Below, in pieces: positions 37,001-50,300 of a DNA stretch of 64,000 nt (the stretch's first letter is position 1; the number at the start of each line of letters is the position of its first letter). A program made the translations under genes and the position numbers. This DNA comes from Pterobdella sp. o SKG-2022 (lineage: Eukaryota; Annelida; Clitellata; Hirudinida; Piscicolidae), in the NCBI GenBank assembly GCA_964035795.1, contig OZ038322.1:16167447-16231446 (forward strand), read 5' to 3'. The notes beneath the pieces were generated by a model. That model had not been told where the DNA came from, did not search any database, and was given only the letters and a program-made list of their open reading frames with translations.

Positions 37001-40000
37001 TCTCTTCTTATTGTTTAAATTATGTTCTTTGCATACTTCAGTTGAAGAAGTTAACTATAAAAAATTAAAACTCATTTAAATAGTAACACAAAATGTATGA
37101 GTTTATTAAAATCTTATTGAAATTTTTACAGTAAAAGACACATAAAAAGGTATAAATATTTGGCAATGCTAACAGCTCTCTAGTGTGAATATTAAACTTT
37201 CGAAGCTACCTCAATAGTGCATCATTTCGTTCGTTTTAAATGGCACATAGCGCTTCGGGGCGTTTGTTGAAAGTGCAATATTCTTTTGAAGATTTTTTAA
37301 TTGATATGAACTTGTTTGTATTTTGAATTGGAGTTTTTCTCTAAAGTTTTGAATGAAACGTCATTTGGAAGTAAACTCCGCTTGGTATATTTGGTTTTAA
37401 ATGTGGCTATAATGAGCTTATAAATCCAAATGCATATTCGTTTGTGTTTATATTTGAAAGTGAGTATTTTAATTCAATCTGAATATTTCAATTGGTATTC
37501 AGAAAGAATTTATTTATTCTAAGTTGAAATATTGCCCTTGTTCAAGCTGTGACAAAGAACATGAACAAGCCTCTTTCATATGATTTTCAGAAAAATTGTT
37601 TTTGCCATTATGCGTATTATAAAGCATGCCTTAAACATTAATGTTTATGAAGTTCAATTTATCAAAAATTCAAGTTTTTATCAATGTAAATGGGTTTGAA
37701 CCTTTTTATTTGATGTATAAAATCAAAGCTTTTGATTGTTAAGCCAGAAGTTATCTAATTGACATCAGTTTCATCGTAAGTTTAAACCATATTGTTTGAA
37801 AGAACCGGCTTCAACACGTTTCGAATGTCACATACATGAAGTTTAAATTCAATTTCTAGAAGTTTGTAGAGATAATGACCTTCATTAAACGAAAAAGTTT
37901 CAATTACCTTTACTATCACTTTTTTTCACAGCAATTCGTTTCAATAAGAATGATGAATGTTTTATAAATATTTATTAAAAAACCTATTTGTTAAATACAA
38001 ACTTCAAATGATATAATAAATCATTAAATATTCAGTTTTTACCAAGCTTTAGTGCAGACAGCCCATTGATAGGGAAGAACTCAAGTTAAACGATCAAAAT
38101 GGGCTTTATCGTGCCCGGAATTCAAGAATTGTTTTAAACTAATCAAGTTTTCATTAAAATTTGTAAGAAATTTTATTTTTCTCGTTTATCATGTATTATA
38201 ATCAATTTCAACGTTTTTTCCACATATTTTGCTAAATGTGTAGCAATAGTTGGGTGCATAAATATTTGAAATGCTTTATTTGAAGCGCTGAAACTGGCAA
38301 GAATAAATAAAACATAATTCTTGCATAAATTTTCATCTTATTCAAATGTTTTTAAAAGCTTCTATTCTCTAATGAATCGCTTAAAATTACAGGAACGTCC
38401 GTAAGATAAGTACTGGAATTTAGCAGATGATCTTCCAAAATATACTTATAAATGTTTTTTACTAAATGCCGAGACAAACAAAAGAATTAAATTTTGTAGT
38501 ATTTTTTAGTTTTTTTATTATACTTCTCGTTTGTTTTCAACATTTTTTTGGACAATTCACAGAAAATACAATAACTTTATGCGCAGTTCAAAATGGATGT
38601 CAACATTCATACAAAGCTCACAAATAATATGTCAAAAAGTTTTTCAAATAAAAGATTTCATGGCTGATGATGTTATTTTCACATAAAAAAGCCTTTTAAA
38701 GGAATCCAATAGTGTTCATTCATAGTCACGGGTGATTAAATAAACTAATGCACTTATTGATTCGAAAAACATTTTAACTATATATCTTCACAAGCATCTT
38801 TTTAAACCATATATTTTTTTGATTCATTCTCAAATTAACTGTATGCTAGTGAGAAACAATTTAAATGTGGAGTGTGAAATGACTAAATACAGGGCATAAA
38901 TAAAGGTATATGCTTCATAAAAACTTCTATTGTTTATTGTGAAGATTTTGCTATTGACGTTTTGTTCGAAAAGAACCAAAATATAAAATGAATTTTATGT
39001 TTTCAATAAAACTAAAACTACTTTTTTATTCGATAACTTCTAATTTTTTTATTTTATTTTTTTTTTGAATTTTTTTAACAGTCCTACTAGTTTTAGATAA
39101 ATTTAAAAACAATCTATTGATTCAGTCAAGAGAGTAACTGCTTTCTACATTCAAGTTCATAGTAGTCTATGAAAAATAGTTCTATGGTTAGAAATACACT
39201 AGTTAAAAACCTTGTTTCTCAAGTTTCAATTTTCGATGTATAAATAGTTATATTGGTTTACTTTTAATTTCAGTTCATTTAATTAAAAACCTCAATGAGA
39301 AAATGACGGCCTGAGGGAAAAGAAATCTTAATTAAATGTAATACTCGATGAATTCCTAATTATTACTTGGGTAATTTGTGTCTTTTAGTTTTCCAGTGTT
39401 ATTTTCATTTTGTTCAGTGAAACCTTATTTGTAAGATTTTTATGAACGAAAACTTTTGATTTCATTAAGTAGGAGCTGAGTTTTAAAGCTTTTAGTGGAT
39501 TTTGTAAAGGGTTTGAATGGTTATTGAAATAGTGAAACTGTTTATTTAAAGTTCAAGCCAATCTTTCATCACAGTTCACATTTAGTTTTTGAAAACTTTG
39601 GAATGTTTTGAAATTTTACAAATTTAAGTTCAAAATAATTCATATATGATGGGAAACCAAAGTGAGTTCTGAAAGTTTCCAGAGTTTTCCCAAATTAAAT
39701 CTAAAGAGATTTTAAATTCTAATGTTTTGTATATAGATGGCAGCAAAACTCAAAGAATTTTGAAGATCATATGAAATTTTTGAACACATATTTGCTTCTT
39801 TTAATTTACGTTTGTGTTTTTCATTTTTTATTTTATATTTTTCATAAATATTCTAATTCAAGCGTTTTTTAATAGTAATTTCAGTATAAAATCATCTGCT
39901 TAACCTGTGGTGGTAGATTTTCTCCATTCCATCATTCATGTGGACTGCCCTCACTAAGATATATATACATTTGTCTCATCAACGATATTCAAACGATCAT

Positions 40001-40935
40001 GAATTTATTACCGAGAGCATGTTTCTTTGGTTAAAATTTTTGGCGCTTTATATATATATTTCAGACAAGCAATATTTTTTTCAATTATGCTCATAAAATT
40101 GTTTGTCTTATCAAAAAAAAAGAAATTTGTCAAATGATCAAAATAAAAGTCCATAATATAAATTTTAAAAACATTTTACTCATACATAAATAAATTTATG
40201 ACAATGAAAAGGCAAACCTTTTCCAAACTTTTACACATTCAATTTCCAAAATGAAGTTTAACGGCATGAGAGAGGAATATTTCATAGAAGGAAAGGGAAT
40301 TTGTTTCATAAGTTCAAATATACCCATCCACCACAGCTTAAACATATAATCTTATCTCTGTATTGCTTTTTAAATTTATTTCGTATTATAAATTTTAACA
40401 TTTAAATAAATAATCATTTAATTTTTGTTTAAAGTTTGGTCTTTTCAACGCAAAATTTTCCATTTCAAGTTGTTTTTAAAGACGGCTATGATATTCAACA
40501 TTTTGACTTTTTTCCACATAGTCAAATGCTTGCGTAAGTTTATTAATTTGAATAATTAACTAATCACTTAGATGCCAATTATTAATAAATATTAATTTGA
40601 CAATTATCACAATAAAAACCTCTCAAATGATTGCAAATTAGTATAAAAGCACAACAAATAAATAATTTTTACAATTAATAAAGCATAGTAGCAAGTAAGA
40701 TTGATTTGCAGCGCTAACAAAGATTAAAATGCCATACGGCTATTAGAGCTTTTCCATTAATTTGCAGCAATACAGAGATTATTGGATGCTAATCAGTAAA
40801 TTAGAAGTTTTTTTTAAATAAATCTACTATAGTTTCATATCAAAATGTTCAGAATTCTGAATTAGGTATTTTTCAAGTTGAAGTTTTTAAAATATATAAG
40901 TACATAACCAAAATAATTGTTTAGTCTATCGATTA

Positions 40936-40956
40936 TCATTATTATTATTATTATTA
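40936..40956. repeat. ATT microsatellite
   Basis: A short run of ATT trinucleotides, about six to seven copies. Similar short runs occur elsewhere, for example near 47.22 kb. Confidence 0.8.
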
Positions 40957-41356
40957 AGATTTTTATAGCGCACAGTTATCAATTCAAGATTGCCTCAGAG
41001 GCGCTCATGAAAGTAAAAAACTGGTAAGTTTGTTAATGTGATGAAAATATTCTTAACAGAATCATTAATATTATTACTTTCAGAGAAATTAATGAAAATT
41101 CTTCAAAAACTGCACATTCGCCATGTACATCACAATATAATTACATTAAGTAGCTTTAGTTTCTCATTAATTTGTGAAAAAAATGGTGCAAAGACATTTA
41201 GTCTCACATAACTTATTTTTAAAACTTTTTCCAACATCTATTGACTAAAAGATTGGAAGTGCTTAATGATTATTTTTTCTGTAGTTAGTTGAAGGTTTTT
41301 TTTTAGTATTAACAGCAAACTGTCCCATTACAGTAGGCTGACACTTTCCAGATAAC

Positions 41357-41437
41357 GTTAAAATACCGTTATATCGATGGAATACCGGTATGTCTCTAAA
41401 ATACCTTTATATCGTTAAAATACCGTTATATCGTTGA
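41357..41437. repeat. Degenerate tandem repeat, about 18-20 bp x 4
   Basis: Four copies of a unit close to AAAATACCGTTATATCG, with variants ATACCGGTATGTC and ATACCTTTATATCG. Embedded in otherwise unremarkable A+T-rich DNA. Confidence 0.8.
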
Positions 41438-41589
41438 AATGAAAACTTATCTTAGTTAAAGGTATTTATTTGAAGTACAATCGTTCATATGAAAATAAAC
41501 ACTTGGATAAAAAGCTTTTTTCGCCAAACAAATAGACCATATTTGAAATATTAGTTTGAATTTGAATTTTATCACATTGAACTTTGCAG

Positions 41590-42113
41590 CCTCTGCACCA
41601 AAACAAGAGAAAGTTTCGAGAAGGTACATACGTCTGTTAAGTTTTACTTAAAAAAATAATTGGATTCCAGATTCGATAATTGAATTTTTAAATTGAAAAC
41701 ACTTCTCAAATTTGAGTTTGAAAAAACTAAAATTTAAAACTTTCGTTTGCATCATTTAATTGAACAGTATTTATTTTCATAAAAAACTGAATTGTTTTGG
41801 TACGTGGATTTTTGTATTTAAATTTGCTAGAAGCAAAACTGTTTGGAGTAATTTGTTCAAATCACCGATGAACCCGGATTCAAGGTAGGAAAGTACGGAT
41901 TACCGAAGATTACATGTAAAACCAAATGCTTTTCTTTGAAAAGATCAATTTCTTCAATGAATATTCAGTTCCATTTGTATAATGTTTTTCAATTGATTTT
42001 TTGTTTATTTTTTCATATTTCACAATACCAGACACCTCAAACCGAGAATCGAACGAGTTTGCACAAAGCCCGAAAGATATGACCATAGAGAAGATTTAGG
42101 TTGCAATAAATAA
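41590..42113 (+). CDS. Candidate 3' end of an unrecognised gene (three exon-like islands)
   Basis: Three islands with splice-like borders: 41590-41623 (after CTTTGCAG, before GTACAT), 41831-41884 (after TTGCTAG, before GTAGGA) and 42032-42113 (after ATACCAG, ending TAA). Phases match and give one basic frame containing SAPKQEKVSR, SKTVWSNLFKSPMNPD and HLKPRIERVCTKPERYD. An AATAAA overlaps the stop codon at 42105-42111. The islands are richer in G+C than their surroundings and lack the Phe/Lys/Asn bias of chance frames. No family is recognised and no first exon was found. An island at 40969-41023 with a strong GTAAGT donor is nearby but does not fit this phase. May be chance or a noncoding transcript. 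Confidence 0.25.
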
Positions 42114-45100
42114 TTAACAATATTTGCCTTGTGTTAACTTATAACTTTTGCCTATTTAAAACATATTCCCGGTGTTGGTCATGTTTAATTCTTCATATGA
42201 AAATATTTGGAAAATAGTTTTTTCGATGTGAAAATAGATTTTGGAATGAATATTTTTGGTTTATAGTTTGTTTTTTATTTTATTTCAAATTCATTTTTTT
42301 TCTTATATTTTTGTTTCTATTGATTTTTTCAATTAATTTTATCATTGTTACTGTTTCCTTCAGAAAACAATTCATATAACTCAATAAAGTAGTTTTTTTT
42401 TCGTTTATGACTACATTTACATTCAACATAATGCCAGCAGTGGTAGCCGCCGTAAACACTCTACCCAACAGTGCAGGGAGTAATAACTATATTGATTATA
42501 CAAATAGTGATTTTTTTAATTTTTCACAAAAATTTTAAAAAAAGTTGTTGTTTCCATTTATAATTGTTTTGTTTAACATGCATGTTCATAAAAAGTCAAA
42601 ATTTTTTGCTCATTAAATGCTTAAAAATTAAACTTTTAAATAAAAGAATAAATGAAAAAGCTATATTTGATTTTATTTCAAATTTAAATTTTTCGACAAG
42701 TAGCTATCAGCTTTCGCAATCAGTTTAACACTGATGAATTTTATTTCCCGTTTTTTGATTTGTTTTGTCACAAAATTATAGACAATTTTTTTGGTGGCAA
42801 AAGTAATTCATCAAAGCATTTATTTTTCAAATATTTAGTTGGTTCCTTGATGAAAATTCTTGATATCTTGAAATTTTTACTATGCTGCATGTCAAGTAGC
42901 CACAATTTTTTCAATTTTTTGGCGAGTAAGTTAAAGCGAGTTACTGTTTAAAATTAGCATTTTGGTGAATACTCTTAATCAAACATTATATATTTGAAAA
43001 AATTTTTATATGTTTTTGAATTGGAAAAAGGTTATTAATATTTGAAATTTTCTCTTTTTAAATCGGTTGAAATTTTTCTTTTGCTGATAATATATAGAAA
43101 AAGTCAATTAAATTTTCAAAAGAAGATTTATACTTTAAACGTTGAACAAACAAAATCAAAGCATGTATTTTTAGTTTGAAAGTTTTCGCATTCAAATATC
43201 ACAATGAACAAAACAAAATAAAAATATAGCACTATAACAATCTTGGATTGCTCATATAAACAATATTGAAACGGTTTTTTGAACCTTTGATAAGTTTTGA
43301 TTGAGGACGCATTCAAAGTTCAGACAGCCAAAAAAACATTTTAAAATAGAAAATAAGAATTGTAAAAGAAAAACGTTGAATATCCTCAAAATGCACCAAG
43401 CCATGAAAAAAGATAAAACTACTCGTGTAAATGAAATTTGTCTCCCAATTATCAAAATAGCTGACGTCTGCAAACAGTTTTGAATTCAAAATAAAAACTA
43501 TTCAGGAATTAAATTAGTTTTAATGTAACTATTCACAAAATTGAATTTTTTAAACTAAACATTTTTTATCGATAAACAGGCTTTTATTTTGTCTTAAAAA
43601 AGTGTTTTCAAGTTTTTAACCGCTAAAAAAGGATTCCATCCATAAAGAAGTGCCTATGAAACAAATCAAGCCTAACACATGGCTAAATGTAAAATCCAGA
43701 TCTACTTTTCAAATTCAATTTGCTCATTTCATTCTATAGAATAATTTTTTTTGGTTATCTATTTTAAAAAACTTAGTGTATTACCTATTGAAAATTTAGT
43801 TATGTTTTTAAGAATTTCCAATAAAATAGTTTTAGTACATGTTTGAATCTTCGAAATTCCTATAAAGTTTTAGTTAGATTTGTGATATATATCTATAAAT
43901 AAAAAAAATGAATAAATAAATAATAAAAAAAAAAACAATGTATAAGTAGGTTGTTTATGATTAGTTATTTAATGTTGAATGTTCACCTTCACATTTTGCC
44001 ATTGGTTTTGCAACAAAATTGGATTTTTATGGTCTGTCATTTGCAGAAAATTAAGAACAATAACAACTTTCAATATTTTTCAATGTTTATTTAGCTTTCA
44101 AATTCAAAATTCATAAATTTTAAAAGTATTATATCAACATAATTCAATACATTTATAATGTTTGAAACTTTTCAAAAAGCACTCGAAATCCTCTATTATT
44201 TTGATAATTCATTGGCACACAGTGCTATCGACTGTTTTGAGTGTTTAAATGCGCAGAAAGACGCATATATATCTACTGGAAGCTGCATACAAACATCACA
44301 AGCTTTTAAGCCTCAAATTCTGTTAGTCAAAGGTCAAAATATCAGGGTTTAAGGCTCATAGTTTCTAAGAACATTAGTTATTTATTCAAAGTTTTTCAAA
44401 ATATTTTTTCAAAAAATTTTTTTTTGTTTTTATATATTTTTGGTTATTTTTATACAAATTTTTTCAAAATATCTTCATACCAAAACTCGTTCTTTTTTGA
44501 AATGTTAAATTTTTCAAATAAAAATTTAAATTATTGAATGAAAAATTTTCATGCTGAAAGTCAATCAGTTTTCAATGTAAGTAAATAAACACCAAAAAAT
44601 AATTTTATAAGTAATTTTAAAACCAATCAAAAATTTTCTAATATTTTTGTTAAATTTTTTTGTACAAACTGAACCTCACGACATATTAGAAACACATACT
44701 TTTAAAAATGGCTAAAACCCATACAAATTCCGAACTTTCACAATATAAAAAAACTTCTGATAGCAAAGCTCGCTTAGTTTTATAAAATTTTAGCATACCA
44801 TATTTTTGCATTAATCTGTGTCCATGTTTTTCCACATTATTTAAAGAAATTATTTTTACGTAAGCATTATTATTTCCAATGTTATAAACCCATAATTTCT
44901 GTTGGTTAATAGATTAAATAAAGTTAAAAGTAAGCTTTCAATGAGTTTTTCCATCAAAACATCAAAGCATAACCATTGAATATGTATAAAATGCATTCAA
45001 TTTTGAGGTAATCAAGTGTAGGAATGTATTAAAGAAACAATGATTATTCAATTTAAAAGAGTAACTAGATTGTATCAAAGGTAATTATGCAAGTTTTCTA

Positions 45101-45973
45101 ACGTCCAATTATTTGAAATATAGCCATTGTTGATCATCTAATCTATTTGAAATAGTTTTTTGATTTAATAAATCAAGGCTACTCTGTATTGGGTGTTATT
45201 GATTTAAATTGATAAAAAGAATGAGATATTAGATTAATCAAACGATTTTCTAGATAATTTACGAGAAGCACAAACATAATATAAAATTAGTAACAAAAAA
45301 ATCTCATATTTTATTATTATTGAATGAAAACATTTATTCTTGAAAGTGTTGGTAGTTTTGCTACTAAAGCCTAATGTTTATGCAAATTCTTAATATGAGC
45401 ACGCTATTATAGTTTTTATGTCTTTAGAGCCCTTTAAAATGGATTTAATTTAATAGTCTAATAATAATTCTGCCGCTTTATACTATCACATTTTTATCCC
45501 GATACATGGCTGCCTTTTTGTTTTAACAAAAAAAATTTTTCACTTCCAAAAAGAATTGGAAATATCACGGAAATTTTTTGAATTTTAGAAACGGTTTACA
45601 TTAAGGGCTGCAACGTGTAGACAACGTTTAGGAAATAGAATTTGTATATGCTTAATACCCTAAAAGTTTCTAATAAAGTTTATTGAATTCAAGGCTGGTG
45701 TTTAAACAAACTTGGTCTGTATGGAAGTTTTGATTCATACCTTAAATTATTTTCCAGTTATTATTAAATAAAAAACATGCATTCATTTCTGTTAAATTCA
45801 ACTTCTGGGTTTATTTCATGTTAAATTTATACTGTATTAATCCAAATTGAGCAAAGTTTTATCTAGTTTCAACAAAATCAGTATAAACTTTTAATGTTTT
45901 GCGAACTTATTAAAAGTAAAACAAATTCTAAATCTCAAAAAAACATTGGCATAAAAAATATATTTTTTTTGCA

Positions 45974-46091
45974 TTATTTCCCTTCATTAGCATCTGTGTC
46001 ATACAAGATGTTCCAGTCATCAAGTACCCCATTTTGCATCTGTTTTGTACGTTTTTGGACGCCTGGGTATATATTAAGCTTATCTCCCAAG
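45974..46091 (-). CDS. Candidate last exon of an unrecognised gene
   Basis: An open stretch of 38 codons plus stop on the minus strand follows an AAAAG acceptor-like site. It reads LGDKLNIYPGVQKRTKQMQ then NGVLDDWNILYDTDANEGK, a composition unlike chance frames here. The opposite strand is also open, so the coding claim is weak. No upstream partner exon was confirmed; 47.1, 52.9 and 55.0 kb hold other islands on the same strand. Confidence 0.2.
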
Positions 46092-47327
46092 CTTTTAAAA
46101 TGCATGGAATTTCAATTTATTAACTTTATTTATTTTTTAAATTGGTTTTTATACAGCGTGTAAAAAATATTGAATTTAAGAATGGCTTTTTGTTATTTTT
46201 CATGATGTTACAAACTGTAAATTGCATGCTTTAATGATCCACAAATACGAAAATTCTTTTAAATGATTTGTAATTGCTGAAATTAGTTGAAACAAAAATC
46301 TTACTAGAGTTTCAGTTTCACATAAAGAGGTTTTCTTACTCCTATTAAATTGGGGCTTTGTGATGTCTCTAAATGTTGAAAACTTCTAGTGTTTTTATAA
46401 TGTTGAACAGTTTGACTAAAAATGATTTAATTGCTTTTCCCAATTCATTATTTTTTATATAATATAATATAAGCCGTATTAAAATATTACTGAGAATTTT
46501 CATTATTTAAAAATTAAGTATTTTTATTACTAAATTTTTGAATACAAGTGATATAAGAATGAGGAAGAAATTTCATATATTTCAGTTATAAAAAACTCGT
46601 GTCAATCAAAAACAAATTTTATTCTGAAACAGAAAATGGATTTGTTTGAAATTGGAGATCCTTTCAATAAAAGTCAATCAAAAGTTTTCGAAATTATTAA
46701 AACTTCCTCGAATTTTAAGAAATTTAGTGTTTCAAGAAAACTTTCGCTCTCAAAGTTTTGAATAATTTTCTTGAACTACAATTTTTTTTCGAAATTCTCA
46801 AGACTGACATTAAAACTCGTTCAAACATCAAGTTAGAAAGTTGAAAAAATTTAATTAAAAATCTGGTGCCAATTATCTTCAACCTGAATGTCCAACTGTT
46901 TTATCAATATTTCAAGAACGTTTACGTGTTCCAACAGTTTTTTAAAACTTCCCCAAACACCACTTCATCACATTTCAAATTTTTTCTTCTATATTTAGTT
47001 CACAGGTTATTTGTATTCACTTCCATTATAAAAGCCATTTTGCTATTGTTATTATTTCATTAAACGGTCATTGCTCAAAAAAAGTGAAAAAGCGTTTCAT
47101 AGTAGACCCAGGTGGATGCATGCTAATCAAATTAGAAAGGACGCTGAATTATGAAAGGTCGCAAAGCTTAATAATTATCAATAATCTATGAAAAAAACAA
47201 AAATATCGTTTATGATTATATTATTATTATTATTTTTGAAAATGATGTTATAACATCTACAGCACATTTACCGAAGTATTAGTTATTTAATAATTTGTGT
47301 ATATTTTTTGGAATTAACTTCATAAGC

Positions 47328-47378
47328 TGATATTTAATGCCAACTGATATTCAATGTCATATGATATTTAATGTCAAA
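47328..47378. repeat. Tandem repeat, 17 bp x 3
   Basis: Three perfect-length 17-bp copies beginning TGATATT(T/C)AATG, differing at a few positions. Confidence 0.85.
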
Positions 47379-50300
47379 GGAATATATTTCTCAATTAAAA
47401 AACCAATTTCATGCACATTTTATATTCGTCAAATTTGTCGTTTTTTGCACTACTATTATTAAGATCCTATTTTTATTTATCTCTTCCAATATTCCAGTCA
47501 TTTTTTTAAAAGGATTTCTTAATTTTTCATGAATCAGTTTATAATATTTTTGTTATAATTTCATAAAAATTTTTGAAAATTACTTAAATTCCAAAGAACC
47601 GTGGTTTTTCCATAGTTGAATTAATTTTTAAACATTCAGTGTAAAATATTTTTTTACAAACATGCATTTTTCGTCGAAGTCGGTGAAATGATATAAACTC
47701 CATTTGTACGTCATATCTCGACAGTTTTTTGCCAACAAATATTTAGAAACTAACTGGTTTTAAACTAAGCTAGTTTAACGACAGGATTTTGAAACAACAA
47801 AGCAAATTTCAATTCTGGCTCAAACTGAGAAACAATTTCATAGCAAGAAAGCTTTCTGTATACTGCTTCTCACTAATAATAGCTCAACAGTGGGAAACAT
47901 CGAGATTTGTAGTTTCATGCAGTGGATCACTAAAATTTCTTACCTATTCTGCAGTTTGGACAAACGATTTTGAATGCAACGGTTGAAAGGTTATATAATT
48001 TCAACTTCATATTAGTTGGTTGTGTCACTGTTTCTTCTCTCATTATTAGTTGTATTTCACAAACTTTATTCAAACTTTAAGATGGATATTTCAGAGTTGA
48101 TACTCCAAAACAGTTTAAATGTCTGTGGATATGCTTTAACTCGAGATTAAGCAAAATTATTCATTTCAAATATTATATAAATTTAATTTTTATAAACCAT
48201 ATTTTTACAGCAGATTTATTATTTCCAAATTTTACAATTTGCTATTTTCTTCGCTTCAACGCCTGTACCTATGTCATGTCCATGATTTGATATGACATGA
48301 TTTGTAATAAATGCATCCAATTTAAAAAAACTAACTGCAATAAATACTTGTTTTTTATGAAGTGTGTTGTATGGATCGGCGTTTTGCGAGGTTAATGCAT
48401 TTTTATAAGTAGTTTCTTTCTTTTTTTTTGAATGATATGACATGATTGGAAGTTTTTAATTTTACAGAATTATTTTTTAATTCAAATATTTCCGTGGAAT
48501 GAAGATTTATTTTTTATTTGGTTGCATAAAAGTACGTGAAAAATTTTTCCAGGAATAAATTGGTTTTTGAAATCTAATTTTTGTTCATTACCAGTTTATA
48601 ATAAATATAATGTATAAATATGGAAAATCTTTAAAATGGTTTGAAATGAAATATAAAAATACTTTATTTAAATTTTTTTAAATGTGGAAGCACCATGAAG
48701 TTACTAATTATTTTTTATTGAATCAAAAATTTTTTAAAATATCTCTATCGTAGTTTTTTGTTTTTTTTTAACTTCATGATGAGATGATTTTTAAATAAAT
48801 TTATTTTTTTAAAATATAATTCCCATAAATTTAAATCTCTCATGTCTTGTCGTATGTAGAATTTATAATTATAAAATTAAATTAAAACAAAAACTACCAC
48901 ATCAATTTAAAGTTTCTTGCTAAGTTTAATTTTTCACGTTTTTTATGATGTAGTTTGATTTGATGTTACAAACAGCGTTCTTATTTAATGGTTTCTAGCA
49001 AAAAAATCACGTCTGAAAAGGTTTTTTGGTAAAATCTTAAATGAATGCTTTCAAAAAATCAATTTGTTTCTAATTTTACATTACTAGTTTATTGAAAATT
49101 CCAAAAACTTAAATACAACTTTAGGTTTTTGTGTTTCATATAGGGAGTAGTTTATAAACCAGCTTTTCTGGAAAGACGCTCAAATACAGTAAAAACTGTG
49201 GTTGCTGAAGGTTATAATACAAAGGTTATAATATTTGTGAACATTGAGATCCTTATTATGATGAATGCAGATTGGGCGGAAGAATGTTGCATGAGAGTGG
49301 GACTTGGTGCAAGAAGGAACGATTTGAAAGCATGCTGATGGGACTAAAAAAGTGATGACATCTGAAGACTGAGGCATGAGCAGACAATACTATTGAAAGA
49401 TCCCTCAGATAGGAAATTTATGGCGGGAGATTGGTTTTGACACAGAGCTCAGCGGCACATATAAGAGATTGTAGTATCTTTATTTAATTGATTCATTCGA
49501 ACTTCATAAAGCTTCAAAAGTGAATTATGAAAAGTTTTTATTTTGAAGTTCATTCCATTGTTCAATTTTATACTATTTGGAACAAACATGTCAAATTATT
49601 GTAGAATTATATTTAATCACACAGAATTTTCACTTTTTCTCATACAAATATTTCTATAGTGCACTTTTTATCAACTTTATCTTCAGATAAATCAAATTTT
49701 AATGCAACGTTAAAAACCATTCAAATTCAGTGAAAATTATTTTATTTTTTAACAAAAAAAAAATTCTAAAGTTCAAATTTTCAAAAATAAAATAAGATTT
49801 TCAGTTTTCTTTTGCTCCTACTCTTAACTGGTTCAAAACTTCACGTAAATAGAGTGAACTTTTTCAAAGAATTTTAGTTAAAAACTAAAAATTGTCAAAA
49901 ATAAACAGCAGCAAATAATAATGTAAATTTAATATTCAAAAAACAACTTGAAAATTATTTATTTTGATTTTCAATTAAATAATTAATTAGAATTTATTCA
50001 ATAAATCCAGCTCTAAAACAAAAACCTTGTGAACTTTCTCAAATTGGAAGCAATATCTAGATGAATTAAGTAAACAAACTCAACAATACTCAAATAAAAC
50101 GAGTTGAATTCTATTTATTTAACACATTCTTTCAAGAAGTTGCAAACGTGAAAATATAAGGATTCTACATCGGTTGTGCCTCCAATTAATCATGGCAAAC
50201 CCATACTTTCGCATGTTTCTCCCATACCAAAACACTGCATTATCATATTAAGTTTGCAAAATTAATGAATTAATTCATAAATTAATGAATATAACTGTTT

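Noticed and set aside
36943..37017. Short frame MADVSKEKLKID... with a good-looking start
   Set aside because: Only 24 codons, no donor site and no recognised sequence; may be chance.
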